In this document: piece by piece, positions 53,951 through 62,880 of the stretch
How positions within the stretch are numbered: position 1 is the stretch's first letter
Layout of the letters: every line of letters starts with the position of its first letter
Origin: DASWTL01 sp035575925
GTDB lineage: Bacteria > Bacteroidota > Bacteroidia > Sphingobacteriales > Sphingobacteriaceae
Length of the DNA: 64,000 nt
Direction: 5' to 3'
NCBI GenBank assembly: GCA_035575925.1
Contig: DATLXK010000062.1
Coordinates: 1-64,000 of the forward strand
Made by a program: the position numbers and the translations under genes
Notes under the pieces: model-generated
Databases searched by the model: none
The model's input: the letters and a program-made list of their open reading frames with translations, nothing else
Told to the model about the DNA's origin: nothing

Positions 53951-54041
53951 GTTATTTTATGATGCTGTAATGTATTCATTGATTCTTCTAACTCTCTGGG
54001 AGCACAGCTTATACATTGGCCAGTTTTAACCCTTATTTGCA

Positions 54042-54569
54042 TTATCCTTTGATAACTCTATACCGACGTCTTGCTTTTACAATATATAATGCTGAAAATC
54101 CAATTAAGAAGGGCATAGAAATAAGCGTAATATTAAAATTAACCTTCTGTGTAAGCTTTGAATAATCAACAATAATATTGCCCCTATGCAGCAATTTATC
54201 TACCATGTTGAAGTCTGATCGCCTTATCAAGCTTTCCGATTTGGAATAAAGGACTACAGTATCCCCTAAGTGTATATGGGAAACTATATAAGAGTTAGCT
54301 CTGGAATTCGGGGAAATTAATACCTTAAATAATTTACCAGACGTATTAATTCCAAGCGTAACATAACTATATCGCTTATCGGCACTTTTACTGAAATCCC
54401 TTAAGCTCTTTTCCGCCCTATCAATGGATATTAGCTTCCCGGTATGAATTACCGTACGCTGGCTATATCTGGATAATCCAACGAAAGTATAACATAGAGA
54501 AATGACTATAGGAATAAGTAAAAACGATTGCCAGTGAAATAAAAAAATTAATACTCGTTTAATCGTCAT
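54042..54569 (-). CDS. Two-helix membrane protein of unknown function
   Basis: A 175-residue protein with transmembrane helices at about 8-30 and 145-163 around an extracytoplasmic domain of about 110 residues (GKLISIDRAEKSL, LGDTVVLYSKS). The layout resembles DUF3592-type proteins, but I cannot confirm this. It ends near the HMA-like gene on the other strand. The spacer from 54570 to 54822 shows no further gene. Confidence 0.5.
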   Translation of the reverse strand: MTIKRVLIFLFHWQSFLLIPIVISLCYTFVGLSRYSQRTVIHTGKLISIDRAEKSLRDFSKSADKRYSYVTLGINTSGKLFKVLISPNSRANSYIVSHIHLGDTVVLYSKSESLIRRSDFNMVDKLLHRGNIIVDYSKLTQKVNFNITLISMPFLIGFSALYIVKARRRYRVIKG

Positions 54570-54822
54570 GCAATAAATCCTCTATTAATGTTTATTTCGT
54601 TAACGAATTTTCTTAATTAAATCTTTTCTTCGTGGCATGTCATCGGTGCTTAAAGGCTTATTCTGCAGTGAGGCTATTTTTAAAGGCATTGGGAGCAATA
54701 ACACATGCATAATCTTAGTTGAAAACTAACTGGGAGGATCAGGTAAATTATATTAAAGCCAATAAAGGCTCTGACTATTAAGTTTTGTTAATTACCGGCA
54801 TGGTAGAATTAATTAAGTTAAT

Positions 54823-55056
54823 TCAAATTAATTTATCGATTTCGGCAGCCAGATTTCTGTCTTTTTCTGTTATGATATTACCCGTACTATGTGTACTAAG
54901 TTTTATTTGAACTTTATTATATGTATTCGTCCATTCCGGATGATGATCCATTTTTTCGGCCAAAAAGGCCACCCTTGTCATAAATGCCCAGGCTGCGGAG
55001 AAATTTTCAAACTCAAAGTTTTTAACCAGTTGATCGTTCTTTATATTCCAGCTCAT
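54823..55056 (-). CDS. 4a-hydroxytetrahydrobiopterin dehydratase
   Basis: A 77-residue pterin dehydratase (PCD/DCoH fold), which restores quinonoid dihydrobiopterin after aromatic amino acid hydroxylation. The signature AEKMDHHPEWTNTYNKVQI near 33-52 holds the catalytic His pair, followed by LSTHSTGNITEKD-like LSTHSTGN. It is shorter at the N-terminus than many relatives. It overlaps the upstream MmcQ-type gene by four bases (ATGA). No hydroxylase gene is in the window. Confidence 0.88.
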   Translation of the reverse strand: MSWNIKNDQLVKNFEFENFSAAWAFMTRVAFLAEKMDHHPEWTNTYNKVQIKLSTHSTGNIITEKDRNLAAEIDKLI

Positions 55057-55409
55057 GATATTTGATTTAGTTCTTCTTTAATTTTCTTCGGTAGTTTACT
55101 GTACACCAGCGTATAAGAATGATCTATTAATTCCTGTAGTTGACCGTTTGTTAAACGCCCCAACATACTAATGGTGTTCCAGTGAACTTTGCTCATATGA
55201 TACCCCGGCGTAATTTCATCATATTCCTCCCTTAGCATAATTGCTCTCTCGGGGTCGCATTTCACGTTAAAGCCGGAAGGATTCGACAGGCCCGTTAGTA
55301 AGAACATTTTACCTCCAACTTTAAACACCAGTGTATCCTGGTCAAACGGAAAAGATTCGGTTACCCCCTTCTTTTGAATGCAATATTCCCGTAATGTTTC
55401 AATATCCAT
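55053..55409 (-). CDS. MmcQ/YjbR family protein
   Basis: A 118-residue protein of the MmcQ/YjbR family: MDIETLREYCIQKKGVTESF at the start, then FPFDQDTLVFKVGGKMFLL, FNVKCDPERAIMLRE and YHMSKVHWNTI. The fold is a double-wing DNA-binding type, but function is not firmly known. The start is the ATG at 55409; the longer frame begins with TTG at 55439. It overlaps the pterin dehydratase gene by four bases, suggesting co-translation. Confidence 0.88.
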   Translation of the reverse strand: MDIETLREYCIQKKGVTESFPFDQDTLVFKVGGKMFLLTGLSNPSGFNVKCDPERAIMLREEYDEITPGYHMSKVHWNTISMLGRLTNGQLQELIDHSYTLVYSKLPKKIKEELNQIS

Positions 55410-55527
55410 TGTATCAGCAATAAAAATAATGAATATCAATTTAAAACCAGCCTATATCGAATGATTAATGTACATAATTAAAACACATCGGGTACAGGCT
55501 TGTAACTATTATATAAAATATAAAACC

Positions 55528-55788
55528 ATGGCAAAATGTGACTTTTCTATTGATTTTACCGGCGCATCAGATACTTTAATTGAAAAAGCATCTACAGCTA
55601 TAGGCAACGCAGGCGGAATATTTAACGGTAATACAGATGGCGGAAATTTCTCCATCTCTACACCTATTGGAAAAATAGCCGGAGAGTATAATGTTCTGGG
55701 ACAAGTGATTAATTTTGCAATTACAGATAAGCCTTTTTTGTTGAGCTGCAGTCGTATTGAAGAAGAATTAAGAAAGTATATTGAATAA
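55528..55788 (+). CDS. Small conserved-looking protein of unknown function
   Basis: An 86-residue soluble protein. It begins AKCDFSIDFTGASDTLIEKA, then has a Gly-rich hairpin (GGIFNGNTDGGNFS) and a C-terminal helix IEEELRKYIE. The alternation suggests two beta-alpha units. I do not recognise the family. The start at the ATG 55528 is preferred; an ATG at 55468 adds 20 residues with no clear continuity. Confidence 0.55.
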   Translation: MAKCDFSIDFTGASDTLIEKASTAIGNAGGIFNGNTDGGNFSISTPIGKIAGEYNVLGQVINFAITDKPFLLSCSRIEEELRKYIE

Positions 55789-56000
55789 TTTTACAAAAAT
55801 CATTTGAGGAATATATTTTAATACCCTACAGGTGTAATCTATCTGTAAATGAAGTTTTTCTCATATATTAATGTCAAATTAGCGTGAAATATTATTATGG
55901 AGTGGCATGATTACTAACAATATATCTAAATTCTGTTTAAAATTAATTTCTATTTCCCGAACTTAGCGGCAGTGCTTTGTAAATAAACAAGTAAAAAAAT

Positions 56001-56453
56001 ATGGGTAGATCAACCGAAACGTTTAACAAAAAAGAAAAAGAGAAAAAAAGGTTAAAGAAGCAGAAGGATAAAAAAGAGAAGGCAGAAGAGCGAAAAAGCA
56101 CAGCCGTTAAAGGCGGCAGCCTGGAGGAGATGATGGCATATGTAGATGAAAATGGAAATATTTCTTCAACTCCGCCTGATCCAACTAAAAAGAAAAAATT
56201 TAACCATGAAGATATCCAGATTGGGATTGCCAAGCAGGATCCTGCCGACGTGCCAGATGTTATCAGAAAAGGAGTAGTTACTTTTTTTAATGAATCAAAA
56301 GGGTATGGGTTTATCAAAGACCTGGAGACACAAGATAGTGTTTTTGTTCATATAAACGGTTTGACTGAGCCGGTGAAAGAAAATGATAAAGTTATTTTTG
56401 AAACTGAAATGGGTCAAAAAGGCCTAAATGCTATAAAAGTTAAAATCGGTTAA
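56001..56453 (+). CDS. Cold-shock domain protein with Lys-rich N-terminal extension
   Basis: A 150-residue protein. The first 35 residues are almost all Lys and Glu (KKEKEKKRLKKQKDKKEK). A short middle part follows, then a cold-shock domain from about 88: GVVTFFNESKGYGFIKD with RNP1-like aromatic residues, and DSVFVHINGL as RNP2. Cold-shock domains bind single-stranded RNA or DNA. The basic extension may add nonspecific nucleic-acid binding or ribosome contact. The domain is shorter than a typical CspA by a few residues but complete. Confidence 0.85.
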   Translation: MGRSTETFNKKEKEKKRLKKQKDKKEKAEERKSTAVKGGSLEEMMAYVDENGNISSTPPDPTKKKKFNHEDIQIGIAKQDPADVPDVIRKGVVTFFNESKGYGFIKDLETQDSVFVHINGLTEPVKENDKVIFETEMGQKGLNAIKVKIG

Positions 56454-56492
56454 TGTTATCTGGTAATTTGTTATAAAATTGATCCTGAATAA

Positions 56493-56613
56493 TTAAAACG
56501 CTTCACCAAGACTCAAATAAAAGCCTTTTTGCCTTTTTTCGTTCGGTCTTTTTTCTCCGATAGCATAATCTGCCCGTACACTCAGGCCACGATCCACATC
56601 ATAGAAATATCTT
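56493..56613 (-). pseudogene. Duplicated 3' end of the BamA-like outer-membrane protein gene
   Basis: About 120 bases on the minus strand encode RRYFYDVDRGLSVRADY, GEKRPNEKRQKGFYLSL and GEAF before a stop, nearly the same as the C-terminus of the outer-membrane protein at 59161-60297. The DNA matches well up to about 56613 and then diverges. The open frame continues upstream to a possible ATG at 56699, but that part has no similarity. It is a stranded 3' end, about 2.7 kb from its parent. Confidence 0.75.
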
Positions 56614-56707
56614 CTAACGTACTGCTTAAGGATTGTTTCAGAGAAGTAAGGGCGAATAAAATTAGGGCAACAAGCAGTTTTGGAGAAAATAGGAGACATA
56701 AGATTTA

Positions 56708-57625
56708 ATGCGTAGCTCCATGAAAATTAAGATCCGGTGCGTGACTTTTGTTGCAATTATAACTTTATTTGGATGTAAAACTTTTCATTCATTGAAAGCA
56801 CTCCCGCCATTACCTGATTTTGATACTGAAGGCCATAGAGGAGCCCGCGGACTTGCACCCGAGAATACCATCCCTGGTATGTACAGGGCACTGCAACATA
56901 ACATTACTACGCTGGAAATGGATGTACACATTACCGCTGACAGAAAAGTGGTTCTGGCACATGATAGTCATCTTAATCCGCTGTTTACACTTGATTCTGA
57001 AGGAAAAGAAATAGGAGATACGAAGCGACATGTGCTGTACCAGATGAAATATGCTGACGTTAAAAAATTTGATGTGGGTTCGAAGGGTAACAGTAAATTT
57101 CCTGATCAGCAAAAGATAAAGACCGTTATGCCGCTCCTGGAAGATGTGATTGATTCGGTACAGGCAAAAATTAAAAAGGATACCAGGAAGCAGGTGTTTT
57201 ATAATATTGAAACCAAATCAAAGCCAGAAGGCGATCATATCCTGCATCCTGCACCTGAGCAGTTTGTAAGGCTTTTAATGGATGTAATTGAAAAAAAGAA
57301 ACTCACACCATGGGTTATCATACAGTCGTTTGACAGACGTACCCTGCAGGTAATTCACGGTAAGTATCCTATGGTTAGAACCGCATTACTCGTTGAGAAT
57401 AAAGACAGCATGGAGAAGAATCTGGAACAGCTGGGTTTTGTTCCAACCATATACAGCCCCCACTATAAACTGGTGGATAAGGCTTTGGTCGATAAGTCTC
57501 ATGACCGGAATATGAAAGTAATTCCATGGACAGTTAATACCTTGGAAGAGATCAGCACCCTCAAAGAATTAAATGTAGACGGAATTATTTCAGATTATCC
57601 AAACTTGTTTGGACAGATCAATTAA
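56708..57625 (+). CDS. Lipoprotein glycerophosphodiester phosphodiesterase
   Basis: A 305-residue envelope lipoprotein (lipobox TLFGC near 23) of the GDPD family. The catalytic motif HRGARGLAPENT is near 44-55, with the metal-binding Glu in LEMDVHITADRKVVLAHD near 74-90. It hydrolyses glycerophosphodiesters from phospholipid turnover to glycerol-3-phosphate. The ATG at 56708 is used; an ATG at 56720 is an alternative giving a similar signal. Its 3' end overlaps the serine hydrolase gene on the other strand by four bases. Confidence 0.9.
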   Translation: MRSSMKIKIRCVTFVAIITLFGCKTFHSLKALPPLPDFDTEGHRGARGLAPENTIPGMYRALQHNITTLEMDVHITADRKVVLAHDSHLNPLFTLDSEGKEIGDTKRHVLYQMKYADVKKFDVGSKGNSKFPDQQKIKTVMPLLEDVIDSVQAKIKKDTRKQVFYNIETKSKPEGDHILHPAPEQFVRLLMDVIEKKKLTPWVIIQSFDRRTLQVIHGKYPMVRTALLVENKDSMEKNLEQLGFVPTIYSPHYKLVDKALVDKSHDRNMKVIPWTVNTLEEISTLKELNVDGIISDYPNLFGQIN

Positions 57626-59130
57626 CGCTTCCGTAAAAATTCGGTGAGCGGATCACCAAAAGGTTGTGTACTGATACGATCGATCTCGCCTTTATTATTT
57701 GTATAGAAATTTAACCGTAGATCCGGATTGTCGTTCCCCTCTTCTATGGTTATAAACTGATCGTAATGAAAGTGATGAAGTTTTAAGTTAAGGCTCCGGA
57801 AGAGTGCAAATAAATTTTCACCCTTTTTTTCAATTTTGATATCGCCATAAACCGGATGATGGTAAGTGCCGGCATAATCCTGCAACGAATGAGAAGTTTT
57901 AGTATCTTTTACTTGTATCCTTTTTATAGAATCGGTTGATTTTTTTTGCCTGGCCTTTCCGTCTAAATATTCCTTGCGGTAACGACTGCTCCATGGGGTT
58001 TCAGGCTCACCTAATAAAATATCTATAACAGGCAGGCTCATCACCGAACGCAACGACCCTGCAGAGCTTAAGTTATGAACCATAAAAATAGCGATACTCT
58101 CTTTTGGTAAAAAAGTAAGATTGGAATAAAAGGCATCGATGGATCCGGTATGGCTTACGATCTTATTCCCTTTATAAGTTTGAAGCGAGCGCCCAAGCGC
58201 ATAAATTGAATTTGAAAGTTCTTCATATCGTCCTCTTTTGTCCGAAATTGCATTTGGTACCATGGTTTCAGCAATGGCTTCTGCCGGAATAACCTGCCGA
58301 CCTTCATATTTACCTCCATTTAATTGCGCGATCATCCAGTGGCTCATATCCTCCATATTTGATTTTATGGTTCCGGCCGGACCCAGTGCCGCTGACTGTG
58401 AGCTGTATTTTTTTGCCATCAGCCGGTCTGTACTGTCAGGTTCAAAATAGGACAATGAATAATTATCACTTCTCACACCATCCATAAAGAAACCGCTATG
58501 GTTCATAGCCAATGGCTTAAAGATTCTTTCAATCACATTGTCTTCCCAGCTTTTGCCCGTAACTGCTTCTATAGCAACTCCTGCAGTGGTAAACATGTTA
58601 TTATTATAAATATATCCCTCGCGAAAACCCAGGGCAGGTTTCATGTAGGATATTTTATTCAGGATGTCTGCCCGTTTAAATTGAGAGTTGATCCAGATGC
58701 CATCGTAAGAAGGTAGCCCCGTGCGGTGACTAAGCATATCGCGCAGGGTAACTTTAGTATTCAATTCATCATTATAAAAATTAAGTGCCGGCAAATAATT
58801 TCTTACCGGTTTATCAAGGCTTAACTTTCCTTCCTGAGCTAACTGGGTAGCCAGGGTAGCCGTAAAAAGTTTAGTATTTGAGGCAATGGGAAATAAGGTA
58901 GCTGCAGTAACCGGTAACTTATTCTCCAGATCGCGGAAGCCATAACCTTTGCCATAAATAAGCTGATCTTTATAAACAATAGCCAATGCTAAGCCCGGAA
59001 TGTTCCACTCCTTAAGCATATTTTCTACGTAGGTATCTACCTTTTTAAATTTCTTCTGATAGGGATGCTTCTGTGCATTGCTGCTAAAAGCAATCAGCAA
59101 TAAACCAATAAGTAAAATTTTATGACGCAT
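57622..59130 (-). CDS. Serine hydrolase (beta-lactamase class C / PBP4-like family)
   Basis: A 502-residue exported protein (signal MRHKILLIGLLLIAFSSNAQ). The catalytic SxxK is SNTK near 83-86 (IASNTKLFTATLA), the YxN motif is YNNNMF near 165, and the HTGS triad is near 330. The C-terminal 110 residues form a separate beta-rich domain (DUF3471-like: YAGTYHHPVYGDIKI). The family includes esterases and peptidases as well as beta-lactamases, so resistance should not be assumed. Confidence 0.88.
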   Translation of the reverse strand: MRHKILLIGLLLIAFSSNAQKHPYQKKFKKVDTYVENMLKEWNIPGLALAIVYKDQLIYGKGYGFRDLENKLPVTAATLFPIASNTKLFTATLATQLAQEGKLSLDKPVRNYLPALNFYNDELNTKVTLRDMLSHRTGLPSYDGIWINSQFKRADILNKISYMKPALGFREGYIYNNNMFTTAGVAIEAVTGKSWEDNVIERIFKPLAMNHSGFFMDGVRSDNYSLSYFEPDSTDRLMAKKYSSQSAALGPAGTIKSNMEDMSHWMIAQLNGGKYEGRQVIPAEAIAETMVPNAISDKRGRYEELSNSIYALGRSLQTYKGNKIVSHTGSIDAFYSNLTFLPKESIAIFMVHNLSSAGSLRSVMSLPVIDILLGEPETPWSSRYRKEYLDGKARQKKSTDSIKRIQVKDTKTSHSLQDYAGTYHHPVYGDIKIEKKGENLFALFRSLNLKLHHFHYDQFITIEEGNDNPDLRLNFYTNNKGEIDRISTQPFGDPLTEFLRKR

Positions 59131-59160
59131 ATGTTAAAATTAATAATTATTGAAGTTAAT

Positions 59161-60297
59161 TTAAAATGCTTCGCCCAGGCTTAAATAAAAACCGCTTTGC
59201 CTTTTTTCGTTTGGTCTTTTTTCTCCTAAAGCATAATCTGCACGTACGCTCAGGCCGCGATCAATATCATAAAAATATCTTAACCCTGCCCCTAAAGCCG
59301 GTTTTATATTTTTTATACTCAGGTTACGGTTTGAATAAACAGTGCCGCCTGCTAAAAATGCCGTAGCACCCAGCCCGGGAATGAACCTGTACCTTACTTC
59401 GGCCTGTAATGCCATTAAATTCTGATCACGGTACCGGCCGGTATAATATCCTCTCATAATCATCTCATTCCCTAATTGGGGCATCAGATAAAAAGGAGCC
59501 CGTGTTCCCTGGATAGTTTGATATACACCGTTAATTCCTAAAACGGTTTTTTTATTTAAACTTTTGAAGTTTCTTATATCAAGTTTAGTCTGTCTTCCTT
59601 CAAAATTACTATTACCAAATAATTCCGGAGCGTAAGAATAATTTAATTTTAAATAAACGCCACTGGTAGGATAGGTATTAGAGTTTCTGTTGTCAATTAT
59701 TTGGGAAATACCTGCAAAAATCACCTTCCCGCCATCAGCATCAAATATACCTGCGGGGTAAGCACCTCCGGCCTGGCGATCAGAGAATTGATAATTTTCA
59801 TAGCTCAGGGTTAATCCTGTAAAAGATCTGCCAAATCTTTTTTCTATCTCGCCTTTTAATCTGAAAAGCGATTGGTCTATAAATTCTTTATTTGCCTCAA
59901 GCGTATTGCTTCCAACACCATAAAAATTAACGGGGAAATCTTTATACCGGATTTCGGTGGTAAAATGATACCTGTTATCCGGCAGCCACACATCTGATTT
60001 AATATAGAAACTGGATTGTTTTTCTGTGGTAAATGAAGCTAATGCTGAAATTGTAGAGCTACGGGTGATCGTATCAGACCGGTTTGTGTAAAATGCATAA
60101 ACAGGAAGAACACCAAATTCAAACCCGGTTTCCTGTGAATATGCTATAAGAGGTAAAGGCAAAAAGCTGGATGCACGGGTAGTATCTTTTTTGCCGGAAA
60201 AAAATTTATCAATTAGTTTTTTTTGTGCCGATACATATAGGCTTAAAAATACTACAAGCAGTGTGAGGGATAATTTTTTGGAGAATCGAAGCATCAT
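59161..60297 (-). CDS. BamA/TamA family outer-membrane beta-barrel protein
   Basis: A 378-residue outer-membrane protein with a signal peptide (MMLRFSKKLSLTLLVVFLSLYVSAQ) and alternating beta strands to the C-terminal Phe (SLGEAF), a typical barrel insertion signal. The C-terminal half matches the surface-antigen D15 domain: GTRAPFYLMPQLGNEMIMRGYY, RDQNLMALQAEVRYR. There are no POTRA repeats, so it is not BamA itself. The start is the ATG pair at 60297; a TTG-started frame up to 60456 overlaps the next gene's promoter and is rejected. It ends 30 bases upstream of the serine hydrolase gene. Confidence 0.85.
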   Translation of the reverse strand: MMLRFSKKLSLTLLVVFLSLYVSAQKKLIDKFFSGKKDTTRASSFLPLPLIAYSQETGFEFGVLPVYAFYTNRSDTITRSSTISALASFTTEKQSSFYIKSDVWLPDNRYHFTTEIRYKDFPVNFYGVGSNTLEANKEFIDQSLFRLKGEIEKRFGRSFTGLTLSYENYQFSDRQAGGAYPAGIFDADGGKVIFAGISQIIDNRNSNTYPTSGVYLKLNYSYAPELFGNSNFEGRQTKLDIRNFKSLNKKTVLGINGVYQTIQGTRAPFYLMPQLGNEMIMRGYYTGRYRDQNLMALQAEVRYRFIPGLGATAFLAGGTVYSNRNLSIKNIKPALGAGLRYFYDIDRGLSVRADYALGEKRPNEKRQSGFYLSLGEAF

Positions 60298-60355
60298 GCC
60301 GCTAAGATAATGTTTCACTATTATTTCATTGGCTGATGGATATAGGCTTGAAATA

Positions 60356-60385
60356 TTGTTAAAAGCCGCAGAATATCTATTTTTG
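60356..60385 (+). promoter_or_regulatory. Bacteroidota-type promoter for the deoxyhypusine synthase homologue
   Basis: TTG at 60356-60358 and TATTTTTG at 60378-60385 are 19 bases apart, fitting the consensus. The -7 box lies 17 bases before the ATG. Confidence 0.55.
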
Positions 60386-60402
60386 TCGTCTAAAATTTTA
60401 TC

Positions 60403-61383
60403 ATGGAAAAGCAGAGAGGCCCTATTTCTCAGTTTATAGAACATAATTACCGGCATTTTAATGCCGCTGCTTTAATGGATGCAGCAAAAGGGTATGAAAC
60501 GCACCTTCTGGAAGGAGGTAAAATGATGATCACGCTTGCCGGTGCAATGAGTACCGCAGAGCTTGGAATTTCTCTTGCAGAAATGATACGTCAGGATAAA
60601 GTTGCTATAATTTCATGCACCGGGGCCAATCTGGAAGAAGATGTGATGAACCTGGTGGCCCACTCCCATTATAAAAGAGTACCTAACTACCGGGATTTAA
60701 GTCCGCAGGATGAATGGGATCTTCTGGAGCAGGGATATAACCGGGTAACCGATACCTGTATTCCCGAAGAGGAAGCCTTCCGTCGTATTCAGCATCATAT
60801 TCACAAAATCTGGAAAGATGCCGAAGACAATGGTGAACGTTATTTCCCTCATGAATATATGTACAAACTACTGCTTAGCGGAGTGATGGAAGAAAATTAC
60901 GAGATCCCATTGAAAAACAGCTGGATGATTGCGGCTGCAGAAAAAAACCTACCCATAATTGTTCCGGGTTGGGAAGATTCTACCATGGGAAATATTTTCG
61001 CTTCGTATATCATTAAAGGCGAATTAAAAGCATCAACCATGAAAAGCGGAATAGAATATATGGCGTGGCTTGCAGACTGGTATCGTAATAATAGCAGTGG
61101 CAAGGGCATTGGTTTCTTTCAGATTGGCGGGGGAATAGCAGGAGATTTTCCAATTTGCGTGGTACCTATGCTTTATCAGGATTTGGAAATGCATAATATT
61201 CCTTTTTGGACTTATTTCTGCCAGATCTCAGATTCTACCACCTCGTACGGATCTTATTCAGGGGCGGTTCCAAATGAAAAGATCACCTGGGGTAAATTAG
61301 ATATCCACACTCCAAAATTTATAATTGAATCTGATGCTACTATTGTTGCACCTCTGGTATTTGCCTGGTTGTTAAATCAATAA
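60403..61383 (+). CDS. Deoxyhypusine synthase family protein
   Basis: A 326-residue NAD-dependent protein of the deoxyhypusine synthase fold. Family marks: LAGAMSTAELGISLAEMIR near 48, CTGANLEEDVMNLVAHSHY near 68-86, IVPGWEDSTMGN near 185 and the C-terminal active-site Lys in KITWGKLD. Bacteria lack the eukaryotic target eIF5A, and bacterial relatives are thought to make homospermidine or an unknown product. The upstream neighbour is divergent; the gene has its own promoter. Confidence 0.9.
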   Translation: MEKQRGPISQFIEHNYRHFNAAALMDAAKGYETHLLEGGKMMITLAGAMSTAELGISLAEMIRQDKVAIISCTGANLEEDVMNLVAHSHYKRVPNYRDLSPQDEWDLLEQGYNRVTDTCIPEEEAFRRIQHHIHKIWKDAEDNGERYFPHEYMYKLLLSGVMEENYEIPLKNSWMIAAAEKNLPIIVPGWEDSTMGNIFASYIIKGELKASTMKSGIEYMAWLADWYRNNSSGKGIGFFQIGGGIAGDFPICVVPMLYQDLEMHNIPFWTYFCQISDSTTSYGSYSGAVPNEKITWGKLDIHTPKFIIESDATIVAPLVFAWLLNQ

Positions 61384-61490
61384 TATATTACTAGCTATCT
61401 TATGATTGGCAGCCATTTTTTTTAACTATTTAGAATGATTATAAATTATCAATACCGTCATTAAAATGTCAGCCGTATTTGAATAAATCA

Positions 61491-61498
61491 TACTTTTG
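61491..61498 (+). promoter_or_regulatory. Candidate -7 element for the alternative complex III operon
   Basis: TACTTTTG fits TAnnTTTG and lies 75 bases before the actA ATG. The -33 element is not evident. Confidence 0.4.
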
Positions 61499-61573
61499 TG
61501 CCGAAAAAATGTTGGTAAAACTATTCAACGGAATTTTAATATACTTTCAAAATTTTAAGCATAAATACTCAAT

Positions 61574-62842
61574 ATGAGAAGCATCTCATTGTTTTTTAGA
61601 AGTGTTGCACAATCCATACTGTTAATTTCTTCTCTAGTTTTTGTTAGCATTAGCTCTGTTCAGGCGCAGGACGCTGGCGCAGGAGCTGCAATTTTCAAGC
61701 AAAAATGTACTTCATGTCATCAGTTAGACCGTAAATCAATTGGCCCGGCTTTAAGCGGCGTGACTGAACGGCACGATGAAGCCTGGTTGGTAAAGTGGAT
61801 AAAGAATTCGCAATCAATGGTAGCCGCTGGTGATCCGGCAGCTGTTAAGATTTATAACGAGTTCAATAAAGTTGCAATGCCTGCCTTTCCTGAATTGGCA
61901 GAATCCGACATTAAAAACATTCTGGCATACATTCAGGCGCCACCAGCCAAGCCAGAAGCTGCCGCAGGTGCAAATGGCACAGGTGAGGGCGGTTCAGACG
62001 GCGGAATAAGCAATTTTATGCTTATCGGATTAATTGCTGTAGTAGTAATAGCGTTTCTGGTAATTATAGTACTTAACCGGGTTATTAATGCCCTGGAGCG
62101 TATTATATTGCAGAAACAAGGTGTTGTTATTGAAGAGGAAGCTGAAAAGCCAGGCGCTTTAGATAATCTTAAGAGACTATCCAGGAATAAGAAGTTTGTA
62201 TTCTTTGTGGTGTTATTAACAGTTATTTTTCTTGGATCATGGGCATGGAATGTGGGGTGGAATACTGGGGTGCATCAGGGTTATCAGCCTGTACAGCCAA
62301 TTAAATTTTCTCACCAGTTGCATGCAGGTACCAATCAGATAAATTGCCAGTATTGCCATAGTGGGGCATTCAAATCTAAAAATGCTTCAATACCTTCCCT
62401 TAACGTATGTATGAATTGCCATAACTATGTTCAGGCTACCGATAAATATAATGGTGAGATCTCTCCGGAGATCATGAAGATATATAAAGCCCTTGATTAC
62501 AATCCGGACACGCGTCAGTATGGTGCTAATCAAAAGCCGGTTGAATGGATACGCATTCATAATCTTCCTGATTTTGCCTATTTCAACCACTCCCAGCACG
62601 TAAACGTAGCCGGTATTGAGTGTCAGAAATGCCACGGCCCAATTCAAACCATGGAGGAGGTTTACCAATATTCGCCATTAACAATGAAATGGTGTATCAA
62701 TTGTCACCGCGAAACGGAAGTAGATCACAAAGGAAATGCTTATTACGATAAGTTGATGGCTGAACATGATAAGCTTAAAAAAGGCGGAAAAGTAACCGCT
62801 GCTGTTTTAGGTGGCCTGGAATGTGGCAAATGCCATTATTAA
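61574..62842 (+). CDS. actA: Alternative complex III subunit ActA with fused monoheme cytochrome c domain
   Basis: A 422-residue multiheme protein with a signal peptide ending SVQAQ. Residues 33-120 form a class I monoheme cytochrome c (CTSCH at 45-49, axial Met near MPAFPELAESDIKNILAYIQ). Two hydrophobic segments follow (about 145-170 and 210-230). The rest is the pentaheme ActA domain: CQYCH (258), CMNCH (279), CQKCH (350), CINCH (374) and CGKCH (417), with extra axial His in FSHQLHAG and FNHSQHVN. ActA is the multiheme subunit of alternative complex III, a quinol-oxidising complex. The single-heme domain at its N-terminus is an extra electron-transfer site. Confidence 0.9.
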   Translation: MRSISLFFRSVAQSILLISSLVFVSISSVQAQDAGAGAAIFKQKCTSCHQLDRKSIGPALSGVTERHDEAWLVKWIKNSQSMVAAGDPAAVKIYNEFNKVAMPAFPELAESDIKNILAYIQAPPAKPEAAAGANGTGEGGSDGGISNFMLIGLIAVVVIAFLVIIVLNRVINALERIILQKQGVVIEEEAEKPGALDNLKRLSRNKKFVFFVVLLTVIFLGSWAWNVGWNTGVHQGYQPVQPIKFSHQLHAGTNQINCQYCHSGAFKSKNASIPSLNVCMNCHNYVQATDKYNGEISPEIMKIYKALDYNPDTRQYGANQKPVEWIRIHNLPDFAYFNHSQHVNVAGIECQKCHGPIQTMEEVYQYSPLTMKWCINCHRETEVDHKGNAYYDKLMAEHDKLKKGGKVTAAVLGGLECGKCHY

Positions 62843-62880
62843 TCATAATAAGAACTTACGATATAGTTATTAAAGCTTAA

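Noticed and set aside
60298..60456. A 53-residue N-terminal extension of the BamA-like protein.
   Set aside because: It precedes a perfect signal peptide, uses a TTG start and overlaps the promoter and start of the divergent gene.
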